Shown: positions 53,318-63,036, numbered from the stretch's first letter. The stretch: DNA of 64,000 nucleotides from Chitinophaga sp. (GCF_019236475.1 NZ_JAFAIX010000004.1:124001-188000); one strand, 5' to 3'. The notes: a model not told the origin generated them from the sequence alone. Program-made: numbers and translations.

Positions 53318-54820
53318 ATGGCTATGCAGAGACTTCAGCGAAATATTGTAATCACTTCCAGCTTAGTACTGCTGGGAATGTTGTGCGCCTGCAAGAAGCT
53401 GGTGACAATACCGGATCCGATCAATACTATTTCCACCGGTCAGGTATTCAGTAGTGAAAAACAGGCCAATAGCGCCATGGCAGGTGTTTATAGTAAACTG
53501 ATCAATGGCTCCGATTTCTTATCAGTTAGCACCATAGGAGAGCGTAGCTTTGCTGCCGGCCTTTCCACCATCTTGGGAGGATTGTCTTCCGATGAATTGT
53601 ATAACTACCGCGGTACGGCAGAACAATCTTACTACGGCGTAAATACCAATAACCTAACGATCCTTAACAGTGGCCACCCTTGGGAGATATGGTATTCCGC
53701 TTATGATGCTATTTATGGCACGAATTCTATCATTGAGGGTATTGCGGCTTCTAAGGCTACCGCGCTAAAAGATAGTGTGCGCAAGGCATTGACAGGAGAA
53801 GCAAAGTTCGTACGTGCGTTTAGTTATTTCTACCTGGTGAACTTTTTTGGAGATGTACCACTGGCATTATCGATTGATTTTAACCAGACATCTCGCTTGC
53901 CGCGCGCACCACAGGATCAAGTGTACCAGCAGATGCTACAGGATCTGAAAGATGCGGCTGCATCCATGCCAGCCTCTTATCCTACTTCTACAGGAGAGCG
54001 CACCAGGCCGAATAAATATGCCGCACTCGCTATGTTGGCCAGGGTATACCTGTATATGGGAGATTATACCAATGCAGCGGCGACGGCTACACAGGTAATA
54101 AATAACGGTGCCGACTATACGCTGGAGAGCGATTTAAATAACGTATTCCGCAAAAGTAGTAGGGAAGCCATCTGGCAATTACAGCAGACACTCACGGATT
54201 TCTCCATCAAAGATGCCACCCCGGAAGGTTTTATCATGCAGCCGAATATACTGAAAACGGGCATCGCGTCATTTTGCCTCACGCCTGGCTTATTGGCCAC
54301 CTTCGAGCCCGGGGACCAGCGTCTCCCCAACTGGACAGACAGCACGGACAATTCCGCTGGTACGGGTACTTCACCAGGAATGACCTATTATCCTGGAAAA
54401 TACAAAATCGGTAAAGCTAACGGCACTCCAGGTATGCCACCGCAAGCCTATTACCTGGTACTGCGTTTGGCAGAAATGTATCTCATTCGCGCGGAAGCTG
54501 CGGCCAATGGCGCTGCTGGAGGTATTGGGACGGCTATTGCTGATCTCAATATGATCCGCAACAGGGCAGGATTACCGGCATTGTCGGCTGGACTTAACAA
54601 AGAACAAGCACTGGCAGCGGTTGCTAAAGAACGAAGAACGGAACTATTCGGAGAATGGGGGCATCGCTGGTTTGATTTGAAACGTACAAAACAAATGCAT
54701 GCCGTATTGTCCGTACTGCCACTGAAACAGCCATGGCAGGGAGATTATCAGGCCGTATATCCATTACCGGTACCTGAAATTTCCGCCAACCATTATCTCA
54801 TCCAAAATACTGGTTACTAA
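53318..54820 (+). CDS. SusD/RagB-family surface lipoprotein
   Basis: The protein has 500 residues with lipobox MLCAC (Cys25) and the SusD fold. N-terminal SusD-like and C-terminal RagB domains are recognisable from AFSYFYLVNFFGDVPLALSIDFN, ALAMLARVYLYMGDYTNAAATATQVIN, LRLAEMYLIRAEAAANG and KERRTELFGEWGHRWFDLKR. It caps the SusC barrel and captures the substrate at the cell surface. It starts 5 bases after susC and ends one base before the next gene. Confidence 0.95.
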   Translation: MAMQRLQRNIVITSSLVLLGMLCACKKLVTIPDPINTISTGQVFSSEKQANSAMAGVYSKLINGSDFLSVSTIGERSFAAGLSTILGGLSSDELYNYRGTAEQSYYGVNTNNLTILNSGHPWEIWYSAYDAIYGTNSIIEGIAASKATALKDSVRKALTGEAKFVRAFSYFYLVNFFGDVPLALSIDFNQTSRLPRAPQDQVYQQMLQDLKDAAASMPASYPTSTGERTRPNKYAALAMLARVYLYMGDYTNAAATATQVINNGADYTLESDLNNVFRKSSREAIWQLQQTLTDFSIKDATPEGFIMQPNILKTGIASFCLTPGLLATFEPGDQRLPNWTDSTDNSAGTGTSPGMTYYPGKYKIGKANGTPGMPPQAYYLVLRLAEMYLIRAEAAANGAAGGIGTAIADLNMIRNRAGLPALSAGLNKEQALAAVAKERRTELFGEWGHRWFDLKRTKQMHAVLSVLPLKQPWQGDYQAVYPLPVPEISANHYLIQNTGY

Positions 54821-54821
54821 G

Positions 54822-55577
54822 ATGAAAAAACAATATTTCATATATACATGCCTGTTAGCCATCCTACTGATGTCTTGTGGAAAATCGACAGTAATGCCTA
54901 AGGATGCTGCTTCGCTGAACATAATGAATGCGATGGTAGGCAGTGAGTTGCTGGCCCCGAATTTCAAGGGTGGTACACCTTACGATTATTACCGTATCCT
55001 ATACCTGCAATACGCTGATATCAACATGCCGACGCGTCATTATAGCTCCTATAGCGGTGAACAGCCATTGTGGATCTATAATTACCCAGATACGACAGCT
55101 AAAGATCAACCCTTGTTGAAATTGAACCTGTCATTGCCGGCAGGTTCCATACATACCCTGTACCTCACTGGTACAGTGACACAACCAGATACGATGTTCG
55201 TAGAAGAACATTTGCCGTATCATCCGCTGGGCGACAGTACCACCACTATTCGGTTCATTAACCTGTCGCCGGGCAGCCAGCCGGTGAAAGTAGTGCTGAA
55301 AGGTAAGAGCACCCCGGAAGCTGCCAGTATAGCCTATAAGACAATGTCCAACTTCATAACCTATCCTGTGAATGCCTCCAATGATGACTATGTGTTTGAG
55401 TTTAGAGATGCTGCCTCGGATGCGGTGATAACTACTTTTACGGCTACAGGAATACACTACCCCGGACCGTCTGTGGTACCGCATCCTTGGTTATCTCGGA
55501 GCAAAGCTCTGGTACTGATAGGTACACCAGGAGGTACAGGATCGCAACAGCAGCAAGTGAGGGTGGTAACATATTAA
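54822..55577 (+). CDS. DUF4397-like lipoprotein of the uptake operon
   Basis: The protein has 251 residues with lipobox LLMSC (Cys19), so it is an outer-membrane or periplasmic lipoprotein. The mature part is beta-rich, with two immunoglobulin-like segments of the DUF4397 kind (AASLNIMNAMVGSELL and TTIRFINLSPGSQPVKVVLKGK). No catalytic motif is seen. It starts one base after susD and probably serves as an accessory substrate-binding or scaffold subunit. Similar small lipoproteins often follow SusD genes in this phylum. The DUF4397 assignment is moderate. Confidence 0.78.
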   Translation: MKKQYFIYTCLLAILLMSCGKSTVMPKDAASLNIMNAMVGSELLAPNFKGGTPYDYYRILYLQYADINMPTRHYSSYSGEQPLWIYNYPDTTAKDQPLLKLNLSLPAGSIHTLYLTGTVTQPDTMFVEEHLPYHPLGDSTTTIRFINLSPGSQPVKVVLKGKSTPEAASIAYKTMSNFITYPVNASNDDYVFEFRDAASDAVITTFTATGIHYPGPSVVPHPWLSRSKALVLIGTPGGTGSQQQQVRVVTY

Positions 55578-55598
55578 CAGAACATTTGAACAATAGTC

Positions 55599-56525
55599 AT
55601 GAGTACTATACTGAAAATTGAAAAGCTCTCGCATCGCTATAGCAGTGCATGGGCAATACGGGATATTAACCTGGAAATTACAGAAACAGGGGTAGTAGGC
55701 TTGCTGGGCTCTAATGGAGCCGGCAAGTCCACCACCATGAATATCCTCTGCGGAGTACTGAACCAGACGGAGGGGAATGTAATTATCAACGGTATCAGTA
55801 TGCGGGATCAGCCGGAAGAGGCCAAAAAAGAAATCGGCTTTCTACCGCAGAACCCTCCGGTATACACAGATCTCACGGTGGATGAATACCTCACCTATTG
55901 CGCGCAACTACGCAAAATGGAAAAGGGTGTCATTAAAAAAGCGGTGGAAGAAGCCAAAGAACGCTGTGGTATCGGGCATTTCAGCTCCAGACTTATCCGA
56001 AACCTCTCTGGTGGTTACCGGCAGCGTGTAGGCATTGCACAGGCGATTATCCATAAGCCCCGCCTCGTTGTAATGGACGAACCTACCAACGGTCTGGATC
56101 CTAACCAATTGATAGAGGCGAGGAAACTTATCCGCGAAATAGGCCAGGATCATACCGTACTGTTGTCTTCCCATATACTCAACGAAGTACATCTCTTATG
56201 CCGGGAAGTGGTGATGATTGAGGGCGGCAGGGTAATCTTTTCAGATACCATGGATGCCTTTAATAACTACGTACAGCCACACAGTGTGCTGGTGCGTATG
56301 GAAAATCCGCCTTCCGTCACAGAACTGATGAAGATTCCAGGCGCCACAAAAGTGGAGTTCCTCAGCGACCGACAGATTCGTATCTACTTCGATGGCGATC
56401 AAGATATCACCGAAAGAATCATTACAGCCAGTGTACAGCAAGGATGGAGGCTGCGGGAGATTAACCTCGACAAAGGCCTGCTGGACGATATTTTCAAGCA
56501 ACTATCTATTCAATCTCTCCAATAA
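55599..56525 (+). CDS. ABC transporter ATP-binding protein, GldA-like
   Basis: The protein has 308 residues. Walker A GSNGAGKST, signature LSGGYRQRVGIAQA, Walker B LVVMDEPTNGLDPNQ and switch HTVLLSSH are intact. A C-terminal extension (about 220-308) is typical of the GldA/CcmA-like DrrA group that partners ABC-2 permeases. The permease-GldG fusion starts 9 bases downstream, so the two form one transporter. Its place behind SusC, SusD and a lipoprotein suggests export or processing of the same ligand system across the inner membrane. Confidence 0.94.
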   Translation: MSTILKIEKLSHRYSSAWAIRDINLEITETGVVGLLGSNGAGKSTTMNILCGVLNQTEGNVIINGISMRDQPEEAKKEIGFLPQNPPVYTDLTVDEYLTYCAQLRKMEKGVIKKAVEEAKERCGIGHFSSRLIRNLSGGYRQRVGIAQAIIHKPRLVVMDEPTNGLDPNQLIEARKLIREIGQDHTVLLSSHILNEVHLLCREVVMIEGGRVIFSDTMDAFNNYVQPHSVLVRMENPPSVTELMKIPGATKVEFLSDRQIRIYFDGDQDITERIITASVQQGWRLREINLDKGLLDDIFKQLSIQSLQ

Positions 56526-56534
56526 TATTCCTAC

Positions 56535-58862
56535 ATGAAGATGATATTCAAAATCGCGAGAACAGAATTGCGCAACCTCTTCTATTCTCCGGTAGCATGG
56601 TTTCTAACGATTGCCTTTATGGTGCAATGTGGGGTGTACTATACGTCCGCATTATATCCTGTAGCCAAATGGCAGGAAGTGCTGATACAAAATACGCCTA
56701 AGTTCAAAGACTTCGGCATGGCCATGACCGCAAGTATTTTCCTGGCGCCAGATGGCATTTTTATGAATGTGCTCCAGAACCTTTACCTGTTCGTACCCTT
56801 GCTCACCATGGGTTTAATCAGTCGGGAGATCAACAATGGCACCATCAAATTGCTCTATTCATCGCCGGTGAAAATACGGGAGATCGTATTGGGGAAATAC
56901 CTGGCAGTGATGATTTATAACATGCTGTTGGTGGGTATTGTGGGCGTTTTCATTGTAACGGGAATGCTCAATATTCGTCATGCGGACCATGGGGTACTAC
57001 TGTCTGCGCTATTGGGCTTTTATCTCCTCGTATGTGCCTATACCGCCATCGGGTTGTTTATGTCCAGTCTGACTACCTACCAAATCGTATCTGCCATTGG
57101 TAGCTTCATCATCATCTTTGTGCTGAGCCGCATTGGTGGCTTATGGCAGAAGTATGACCTGGTAAGGGACTTGACTTATTTCTTGTCGCTCTCCGGCCGT
57201 ACCTCCAAGATGCTACGCGGGCTCATCACTACCAAAGACCTGATCTATTTCATCCTGATCGTGTATATGTTCGTAGGCTTTACCTTGATCAAACTGAAGG
57301 CTGGCCGCGAATCCAAGCCTTGGTATGTGAAAGCCGGCAGATATATACTCGTAGGCGCTTCCGTTTTGGTATTAGGCTATTTCAGCTCTCAGCCAGGATA
57401 TATCGGCTATTGGGATACTACCGCTACCAACAAGAATACCTTGCATCCTAATACCCAGCAAGTGATCAAAGAAATGAAGGACGCACCGCTGGAAATAACT
57501 TTGTATTGCAATCTCTTTGGAGCCGGCGTAGCACGCGGACTCCCAGAAAATCGTAACGATTATCTCTGGAATCTTTGGGAGCCATACCTCCGATTTAAGT
57601 CAGATATCAAATTTAATTACGTTTACTATTACGACGTACCAGACCATGATAGCACGCTGTTTATTAACTGGGGCAGAAAGAGTTATAAGGAAATAGCAGA
57701 AAAGATGTGTGAAGGGTATGAGATCCGTCCTACTCTCTTTCAACCGGGCCCTGAAGTGCGCAAGCTGATTGATTTGAGTCCGGAAAACTACCGACTGGTC
57801 ATGCAGTTGAAATACAAGGGTAAAACCACTTTCCTCCGCACATTCGATGATGCTACTTTCTGGCCAGAAGAACAACAAGTGGCTGCAGCTTTCAAACGCG
57901 TGCTGCAACCTGTGATGCCGAAGGAATTCTTCCTGACAGGCAACCTGGAACGTGATATCTACAAGAAAGGGGAGAGAGAATACAACTATCACTCTTTGTC
58001 GAAAGATAACCGCTATTCCCTGATCAACATAGGATTTGATGCGGATACATTGGGCACATCGCAGGATATCCCGGAAGATGTAGCCACCTTGGTGCTGGCG
58101 GATCCTAAGACCGCATTGAGTGATACCACTATGGCTAAGTTAAAGCGTTATATCGATAAGGGCGGTAACCTATTAATCCTGGGAGAGCCTGGCAAACAAC
58201 AGATCTTGAATCCTTTGCTGTCGCAATTAGGCGTAAAGATGATGGATGGTACACTGATAGAATTGTCCAAAGATGAGATGCCGCATATGGTGAAACCATT
58301 TCTCACCAGACAGGCTACTGATTTATCCGGAGAACCGGTGCTGTTATTGCTGAAAGAAGGATTTAAAAAAGGGGAGGATAGCTTGCCTGTGCTGATGCCT
58401 GGCGTAACCGGATTGGAATGGGATAACGGTGGCGAATATACGGTAGCGCCGATATTACAAACAGGTACAGATATGGCTTGGTTGAAAGCAGGCACACTAG
58501 TTACTGACTCTGTGCCGCCAGTATTCAATCCGGCTGAAGGAGATACTAAAATTCCACGTTATACTACCGCTGTTGCCCTTTCTAGGAAACATCAACAGCA
58601 TGAGCAACGCATCATTATCAGTGCGGATGCAGATTTCATGAGTAACCTGCGCCAGGGAGGTTCTTTCCTTAGCCAGACCTATTATTCCTGGCTCGACTAC
58701 GGCAAATTCCCCATCTATACGCCGAAGATCAAACCGGAGGATACATTGTTGACAATCGGTACTACTGGCGCTGGTTTACTCAAAATCGTATATGTGTGGG
58801 TGTTACCAGGACTGGTATTACTGCTGGGAACCGTATTGCTGATTAGAAGAAAAAGGAAATAA
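56535..58862 (+). CDS. Fused ABC-2 permease and GldG-like auxiliary protein
   Basis: This 775-residue protein joins a GldF-like ABC-2 permease (about 1-245, six membrane helices, with the SREINNGTIKLLYSSPVKIREIVLGKYLAV motif) to a GldG-like periplasmic part (about 265-745). The latter has ABC_transp_aux features: FKRVLQPVMPKEFFLTGN, VATLVLADPKTALSDTTMAKLKRYIDKGGNLLILGEPG and RIIISADADFMSN. A final membrane helix precedes the basic tail RRKRK. In Flavobacterium, GldF and GldG are separate proteins of an ABC system linked to gliding; here they are one chain. The genes around it are not gliding genes. Confidence 0.9.
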   Translation: MKMIFKIARTELRNLFYSPVAWFLTIAFMVQCGVYYTSALYPVAKWQEVLIQNTPKFKDFGMAMTASIFLAPDGIFMNVLQNLYLFVPLLTMGLISREINNGTIKLLYSSPVKIREIVLGKYLAVMIYNMLLVGIVGVFIVTGMLNIRHADHGVLLSALLGFYLLVCAYTAIGLFMSSLTTYQIVSAIGSFIIIFVLSRIGGLWQKYDLVRDLTYFLSLSGRTSKMLRGLITTKDLIYFILIVYMFVGFTLIKLKAGRESKPWYVKAGRYILVGASVLVLGYFSSQPGYIGYWDTTATNKNTLHPNTQQVIKEMKDAPLEITLYCNLFGAGVARGLPENRNDYLWNLWEPYLRFKSDIKFNYVYYYDVPDHDSTLFINWGRKSYKEIAEKMCEGYEIRPTLFQPGPEVRKLIDLSPENYRLVMQLKYKGKTTFLRTFDDATFWPEEQQVAAAFKRVLQPVMPKEFFLTGNLERDIYKKGEREYNYHSLSKDNRYSLINIGFDADTLGTSQDIPEDVATLVLADPKTALSDTTMAKLKRYIDKGGNLLILGEPGKQQILNPLLSQLGVKMMDGTLIELSKDEMPHMVKPFLTRQATDLSGEPVLLLLKEGFKKGEDSLPVLMPGVTGLEWDNGGEYTVAPILQTGTDMAWLKAGTLVTDSVPPVFNPAEGDTKIPRYTTAVALSRKHQQHEQRIIISADADFMSNLRQGGSFLSQTYYSWLDYGKFPIYTPKIKPEDTLLTIGTTGAGLLKIVYVWVLPGLVLLLGTVLLIRRKRK

Positions 58863-58864
58863 TT

Positions 58865-60172
58865 ATGATTTTACATACAGATGACCAGACTATCGAAGAT
58901 CTGAGGATCTTCGGAAAGCGCGATACGCAGGGCATCTACGACCTGTATAACCATACCAGAACCCGTGGTGGTGAGGCCATACTGAGCGAGATGTTCCGTC
59001 AACCATTGTCGGATAGGGAAGAGATCAACAGAAGAAGTAGCATCATTGCCCACTTCGCACAAAATAAAGTGAGCTTTCCTTTCAATGCCTCTTTGTTTGA
59101 TATGGCAGAAAAATACCTTGCCAACGGAGACGCACAAACGAAAAATGCTACCCGTAACGCCGCCCTTAGTGAAAAGGATATTAACAATGGTGTAGCAGCA
59201 GTGATAGAACTGATACAGCAGGTAAATACTTTTATTAACACGGATGCCGTAAAACGCATCGCTGCTTTTGAATCAGAGAGAACTGCCATCAGCACCTTGT
59301 TATACGATGCGGCATTTGATCCAGTACACCAAGAGCAAAACAAAGCAAAGCTATCTTTTGCCGCTGTAACCGCCTATGACTTGCTGTTTCGGACACGTGA
59401 ACGCAGTCGGATAGCCCTGTTGATGCGCCATGTATATCATCTCGACGTATACATCTCCGTGGCCAATGTGGCGCTTGAACAGCAATTTGTATTTCCTAAA
59501 GCCTTAGAGAAAGGAGGGGATCTGTTGTTGCTGGAAGGTGTATATCATCCAGGGTTAAAAAATGCCAAAGGAAATAATGTACGCCTGCATGCCCAAGAGC
59601 ATGTCATCTTCCTGACAGGCGCTAATATGGCTGGTAAATCCACCTTTTTACGTTCCCTTAGCACCGCGGTATACCTGGCGCATATGGGATTTCCGGTGGC
59701 TGCCAAGCGAATGGAATTTGTGGTGTTGGATGGTATCTACACCACCATCAACCTGCCAGATAATTTGGGAATGGGCGCCAGTCACTTCTATGCAGAAGTA
59801 TTGCGGGTGAAAAAGATTGCAGCAGAACTGCATGCCGGGAAATCGTTATTAGTCATCTTTGATGAGCTGTTTCGCGGTACCAATGTGAAAGATGCCCATG
59901 AAGCCACCGTGGCCATTACTGGGGCTTTTGCGGAAAAGAAAAACAGTTTGTTTGTCATTTCCTCCCATATCGTGGAAGCAGGGGAAGACCTGAAACAATA
60001 TCCCGGTACAGGATTCCTTTATCTGCCTACCCGCATGAATGGACATACTCCTGAATATACGTATACCCTTGAACGTGGTATTACGGACGATCGTCATGGC
60101 ATGATCATCATACGTAATGAAGGAATACTGGATATCCTGAAGAATGGGCGTAAACGTGCGCTGGAACAATAA
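58865..60172 (+). CDS. MutS-family ATPase without mismatch-recognition domains (copy 1)
   Basis: The protein has 435 residues. It contains a MutS core/lever-like helical region (about 15-235, IYDLYNHTRTRGGEAILSEMFRQPLSD) and a MutS domain V ATPase: Walker A TGANMAGKST (251-260), Walker B LLVIFDELFRGTN, the switch region SLFVISSHI and a C-terminal dimer-type region. The mismatch-binding domain I (FxE) and connector II are absent, so a normal mismatch-repair role is unlikely. It begins two bases after the permease gene, tightly bound to a transporter operon. There is no signal peptide, so it acts in the cytoplasm. Confidence 0.88.
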   Translation: MILHTDDQTIEDLRIFGKRDTQGIYDLYNHTRTRGGEAILSEMFRQPLSDREEINRRSSIIAHFAQNKVSFPFNASLFDMAEKYLANGDAQTKNATRNAALSEKDINNGVAAVIELIQQVNTFINTDAVKRIAAFESERTAISTLLYDAAFDPVHQEQNKAKLSFAAVTAYDLLFRTRERSRIALLMRHVYHLDVYISVANVALEQQFVFPKALEKGGDLLLLEGVYHPGLKNAKGNNVRLHAQEHVIFLTGANMAGKSTFLRSLSTAVYLAHMGFPVAAKRMEFVVLDGIYTTINLPDNLGMGASHFYAEVLRVKKIAAELHAGKSLLVIFDELFRGTNVKDAHEATVAITGAFAEKKNSLFVISSHIVEAGEDLKQYPGTGFLYLPTRMNGHTPEYTYTLERGITDDRHGMIIIRNEGILDILKNGRKRALEQ

Positions 60173-60182
60173 AAGAACAGTT

Positions 60183-61499
60183 ATGAGTTTCAATATAGAT
60201 AAACAGACAGCCGATGAACTGAACCTAATGGGTAAATACCGCAACGGTTCTATATTTCATCTGTTCAACCAGGTCAAAACGGCTGGTGGACAACAAGTGC
60301 TGGATGAAATATTTCGTAGTCCGCTGGAAGATGCTGCTGCCATCAATGAAAGGGCGGCTGTTTTTCAGGCTTTCCAACAGGCGAATCAAGCCTTTCCATT
60401 CGATGTATCTCAGCTCAGTATGATGCGCGAATACCTGGATGGCGCAATAGTAGGCAATACCGCAATCACGTTAATAGATACACTGATTAAAAAAGGACTT
60501 TCTTCCCTCACGCGCGATGAGCGCTATCGGAAGAAGGTACAAGGTTTACAGGCGACTATTGTAACACTGAAACGCTGTTACCTGTTCCTGCAAACCCTGA
60601 CGCCGCCTACAGATCAGTATGCTGCTAAAGTAGCTGCTATCAAAAATATATTGTCAGATAAGGAGGTAGATAAACTGATGAACATAGATATCTACCAGCC
60701 ATTATCTGTGAAAACCCTCGCATTCTATGACCACTTGTTGAAAGGCCCCTTGCAGGACGCTATGGAACAGGTAATGGCATTTATCTACGAACTAGATATG
60801 TACGTTGCCGTTAGTGATGTAGCCAGAATTAAAGGCTTCTCCTATGCACAGGCCTTGCCTAAAGGGAAAAATGTGCTGACCGTGAAGGGGCTTCGTCATC
60901 CATGCCTGCAAGGCGCCATCGGCAATGATCTGCACATGCAAGAGGGCAGTAATGTATTGTTCCTAACTGGGGCTAATATGGCCGGTAAATCCACTTTGAT
61001 GAAGTCGGTCGGCATTTGCATGTACCTGGCACATATGGGTTTTCCTATAGCTGCTGATTCCATGGTCTTTTCTGCGAGAGAAGGGATTTGTTCCTCCATC
61101 AACGTAGCGGATAATATCCACTTGGGCTATAGTCACTTCTATGCAGAGGTAGTACGCGTGAAACAGGCTGCACAAGCGGCTGCCAGCGGTAAACGATTGT
61201 TGTTGATGTTTGATGAATTGTTTAAGGGGACAAACGTAAAAGATGCCTATGATGGTACACTGGCAGTGACGGCGGCTTTTGCGGAATACCAAGATTGTCT
61301 GTTCATCGTGTCTACACATATCATTGAAGTAGGAGAAGCATTACGGGGCAACAGTAATATCCGATTTGCGTTTCTGCCTACTGTTATGGAGGGTGGGCGC
61401 CCACGTTATACCTACCGTTTGCAGGAAGGCATCACAGAAGATAGACAGGGGATGATGATCATCCGTAATGAAGGCATCTTGGAACTGATACGTTCTTGA
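60183..61499 (+). CDS. MutS-family ATPase without mismatch-recognition domains (copy 2)
   Basis: The best start is MSFNIDKQTADELNLMG at 60183, aligned with the start of copy 1; an in-frame ATG at 60144 lies inside the previous gene. The product has 438 residues. It parallels copy 1: lever region IFHLFNQVKTAGGQQVLDEIFRSPLED, Walker A TGANMAGKST (262-271), Walker B LLLMFDELFKGTNVKDAYDGT and CLFIVSTHI. Domain I and the connector are missing here too. The two copies have diverged enough for a heterodimer, as in eukaryotic MSH pairs (inference). It follows copy 1 by 10 bases and precedes the peptidase gene. Confidence 0.88.
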   Translation: MSFNIDKQTADELNLMGKYRNGSIFHLFNQVKTAGGQQVLDEIFRSPLEDAAAINERAAVFQAFQQANQAFPFDVSQLSMMREYLDGAIVGNTAITLIDTLIKKGLSSLTRDERYRKKVQGLQATIVTLKRCYLFLQTLTPPTDQYAAKVAAIKNILSDKEVDKLMNIDIYQPLSVKTLAFYDHLLKGPLQDAMEQVMAFIYELDMYVAVSDVARIKGFSYAQALPKGKNVLTVKGLRHPCLQGAIGNDLHMQEGSNVLFLTGANMAGKSTLMKSVGICMYLAHMGFPIAADSMVFSAREGICSSINVADNIHLGYSHFYAEVVRVKQAAQAAASGKRLLLMFDELFKGTNVKDAYDGTLAVTAAFAEYQDCLFIVSTHIIEVGEALRGNSNIRFAFLPTVMEGGRPRYTYRLQEGITEDRQGMMIIRNEGILELIRS

Positions 61500-61529
61500 T
61501 GCAGTAATAAAATTTCAAAAACAGACCAT

Positions 61530-63011
61530 ATGAAGAGATGGATAATTTCCAGCACCGCGCTGCTGCTGGCGCTTTGTAGTACGCAGGTGCGGGCTCAGGA
61601 GAAAAAACTAGCGAACCTGACGAAGGAAGATTTTATCGCCGACTTCAAACTGGCGGTAGAGATATTAAAGCAACAACACCCGAATCCTTATAAATGGATG
61701 GATTCTGTGAGCTTTCAGCGCAAGGCGGATTCCTTGATGGCAAAGGCGGCGAGTGCGCCGGATGTGGTGTCCTGCTTGCAATATTCTCCGATTTACCTGG
61801 TGAGAGACGTACATACGAACCTCAGTGTAAGCAATGATAATGCGAAGGAACTATATAGTTTGATCCACCTTTTTCCATTTCCGGTAGTGATAGAGAAAGG
61901 GAAGATATTTGTCAACATAAAAGGAGGAGCTATACCATTTGGTGCGGAAGTAACCAGCATCAATAGTATGCCGGTAAAAGATATTTTACAGGCATTGTCG
62001 GCCCCGGCATACAGCGATGGCTACATCACCAGTGGCATGGACCGCCTGTATCCTAATTTCCAGGTGATGTACAGCCTGCTGTCGCCAAATGAAACCAGTT
62101 TCCAGGTGAATTATATGGCGCCAGGTAGTACGGAAGTAAAGAAAGCGACACTGCCACATGCTGCTGCTACGCAGGCTTTCCACGACAGCCGGATGGCTGT
62201 CTTGCCCATCAATCAGTTGCAACGTTCTTATGTCATCTATAATGATTACTATGATGATGCAAAAACCGGGGTGCTGACCGTAAATACATTCGGGATTAAT
62301 GAGTCGGATGCCTATAAAGAGTTTAGCGAATTCTTCCGGGAGTTGAATAAACGTAAGTATAAGCAGGTAATCATTGATGTGCGTAGTAATGGGGGCGGTA
62401 ATCCAGCTATTTCTGCACTCCTGTATTCCTTCCTGACAGATAAGCCTTTCCGTAATGTGTATAATTACCGTACGCGTACTATCGGTATCGCCTATCCGGA
62501 GTATGCAGTGGCGGATAATGGTAGAAGATTGTCGGACGAAGATATTCAGACCCAAAAGAATTTCCTCTATCAACGCTTTGATAAAGATAGTAATGGTATT
62601 TATATCGGCAATGCGCGCCTGAGAGATGGCCTATTGGAGAATTTTCCGCCGGATAAAGATGCCTTTCATGGAAAGGTATATGTGTTGACTGGTGGCGGAA
62701 CCGTATCTGCAGCTACTTATTTTGCTTCACTGGTGCAGCAGAATAAGCGAGGTATGATTGTAGGCCATGAAACGGGTAGTGGAGAAGCAGCCACTACAGC
62801 AGCTTGGTTTATGAAATACTTATTGCCGCGTACGAAGAGTGTATTATCGGTACCGATGTCTGAGTTGTATTTCTTCAATGCCACTACAGATAAGGGTCAT
62901 GGGGTAATGCCAGATACGCAAGTGCCTATTAATAAATTTACTTCGTATATCCAGGCAGGTAAGGATCCGGAGATGAGTTATACCATGGAGCTGATCAGCA
63001 ACGAAAAATAA
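61530..63011 (+). CDS. Secreted S41-family peptidase
   Basis: The protein has 493 residues with a signal peptide (about 1-22, CSTQVRAQ). A helical N-terminal region with a PDZ-like segment (about 115-150, GGAIPFGAEVTSINSMPVKDIL) precedes the S41 tail-specific protease core (about 245-470). Its marks are IDVRSNGGGNPAISALL, VYVLTGGGTVSAATYFASLVQ with candidate nucleophile S393, and VGHETGSGEAATTAAW. It would cleave peptides in the periplasm or at the outer membrane. It closes the operon, 30 bases after the second MutS-like gene and 25 bases before a strong terminator. Confidence 0.92.
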   Translation: MKRWIISSTALLLALCSTQVRAQEKKLANLTKEDFIADFKLAVEILKQQHPNPYKWMDSVSFQRKADSLMAKAASAPDVVSCLQYSPIYLVRDVHTNLSVSNDNAKELYSLIHLFPFPVVIEKGKIFVNIKGGAIPFGAEVTSINSMPVKDILQALSAPAYSDGYITSGMDRLYPNFQVMYSLLSPNETSFQVNYMAPGSTEVKKATLPHAAATQAFHDSRMAVLPINQLQRSYVIYNDYYDDAKTGVLTVNTFGINESDAYKEFSEFFRELNKRKYKQVIIDVRSNGGGNPAISALLYSFLTDKPFRNVYNYRTRTIGIAYPEYAVADNGRRLSDEDIQTQKNFLYQRFDKDSNGIYIGNARLRDGLLENFPPDKDAFHGKVYVLTGGGTVSAATYFASLVQQNKRGMIVGHETGSGEAATTAAWFMKYLLPRTKSVLSVPMSELYFFNATTDKGHGVMPDTQVPINKFTSYIQAGKDPEMSYTMELISNEK

Positions 63012-63036
63012 TGTTAGTGGTCCCGTTTAGTTTGGT

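Noticed and set aside
58865..61499. Housekeeping DNA mismatch repair genes
   Set aside because: Both lack the mismatch-recognition and connector domains and are locked into a transporter operon without MutL.
61986..62573. Minus-strand frame of 195 codons opposite the S41 peptidase
   Set aside because: It is a shadow of the peptidase gene with no plausible start region or homology.
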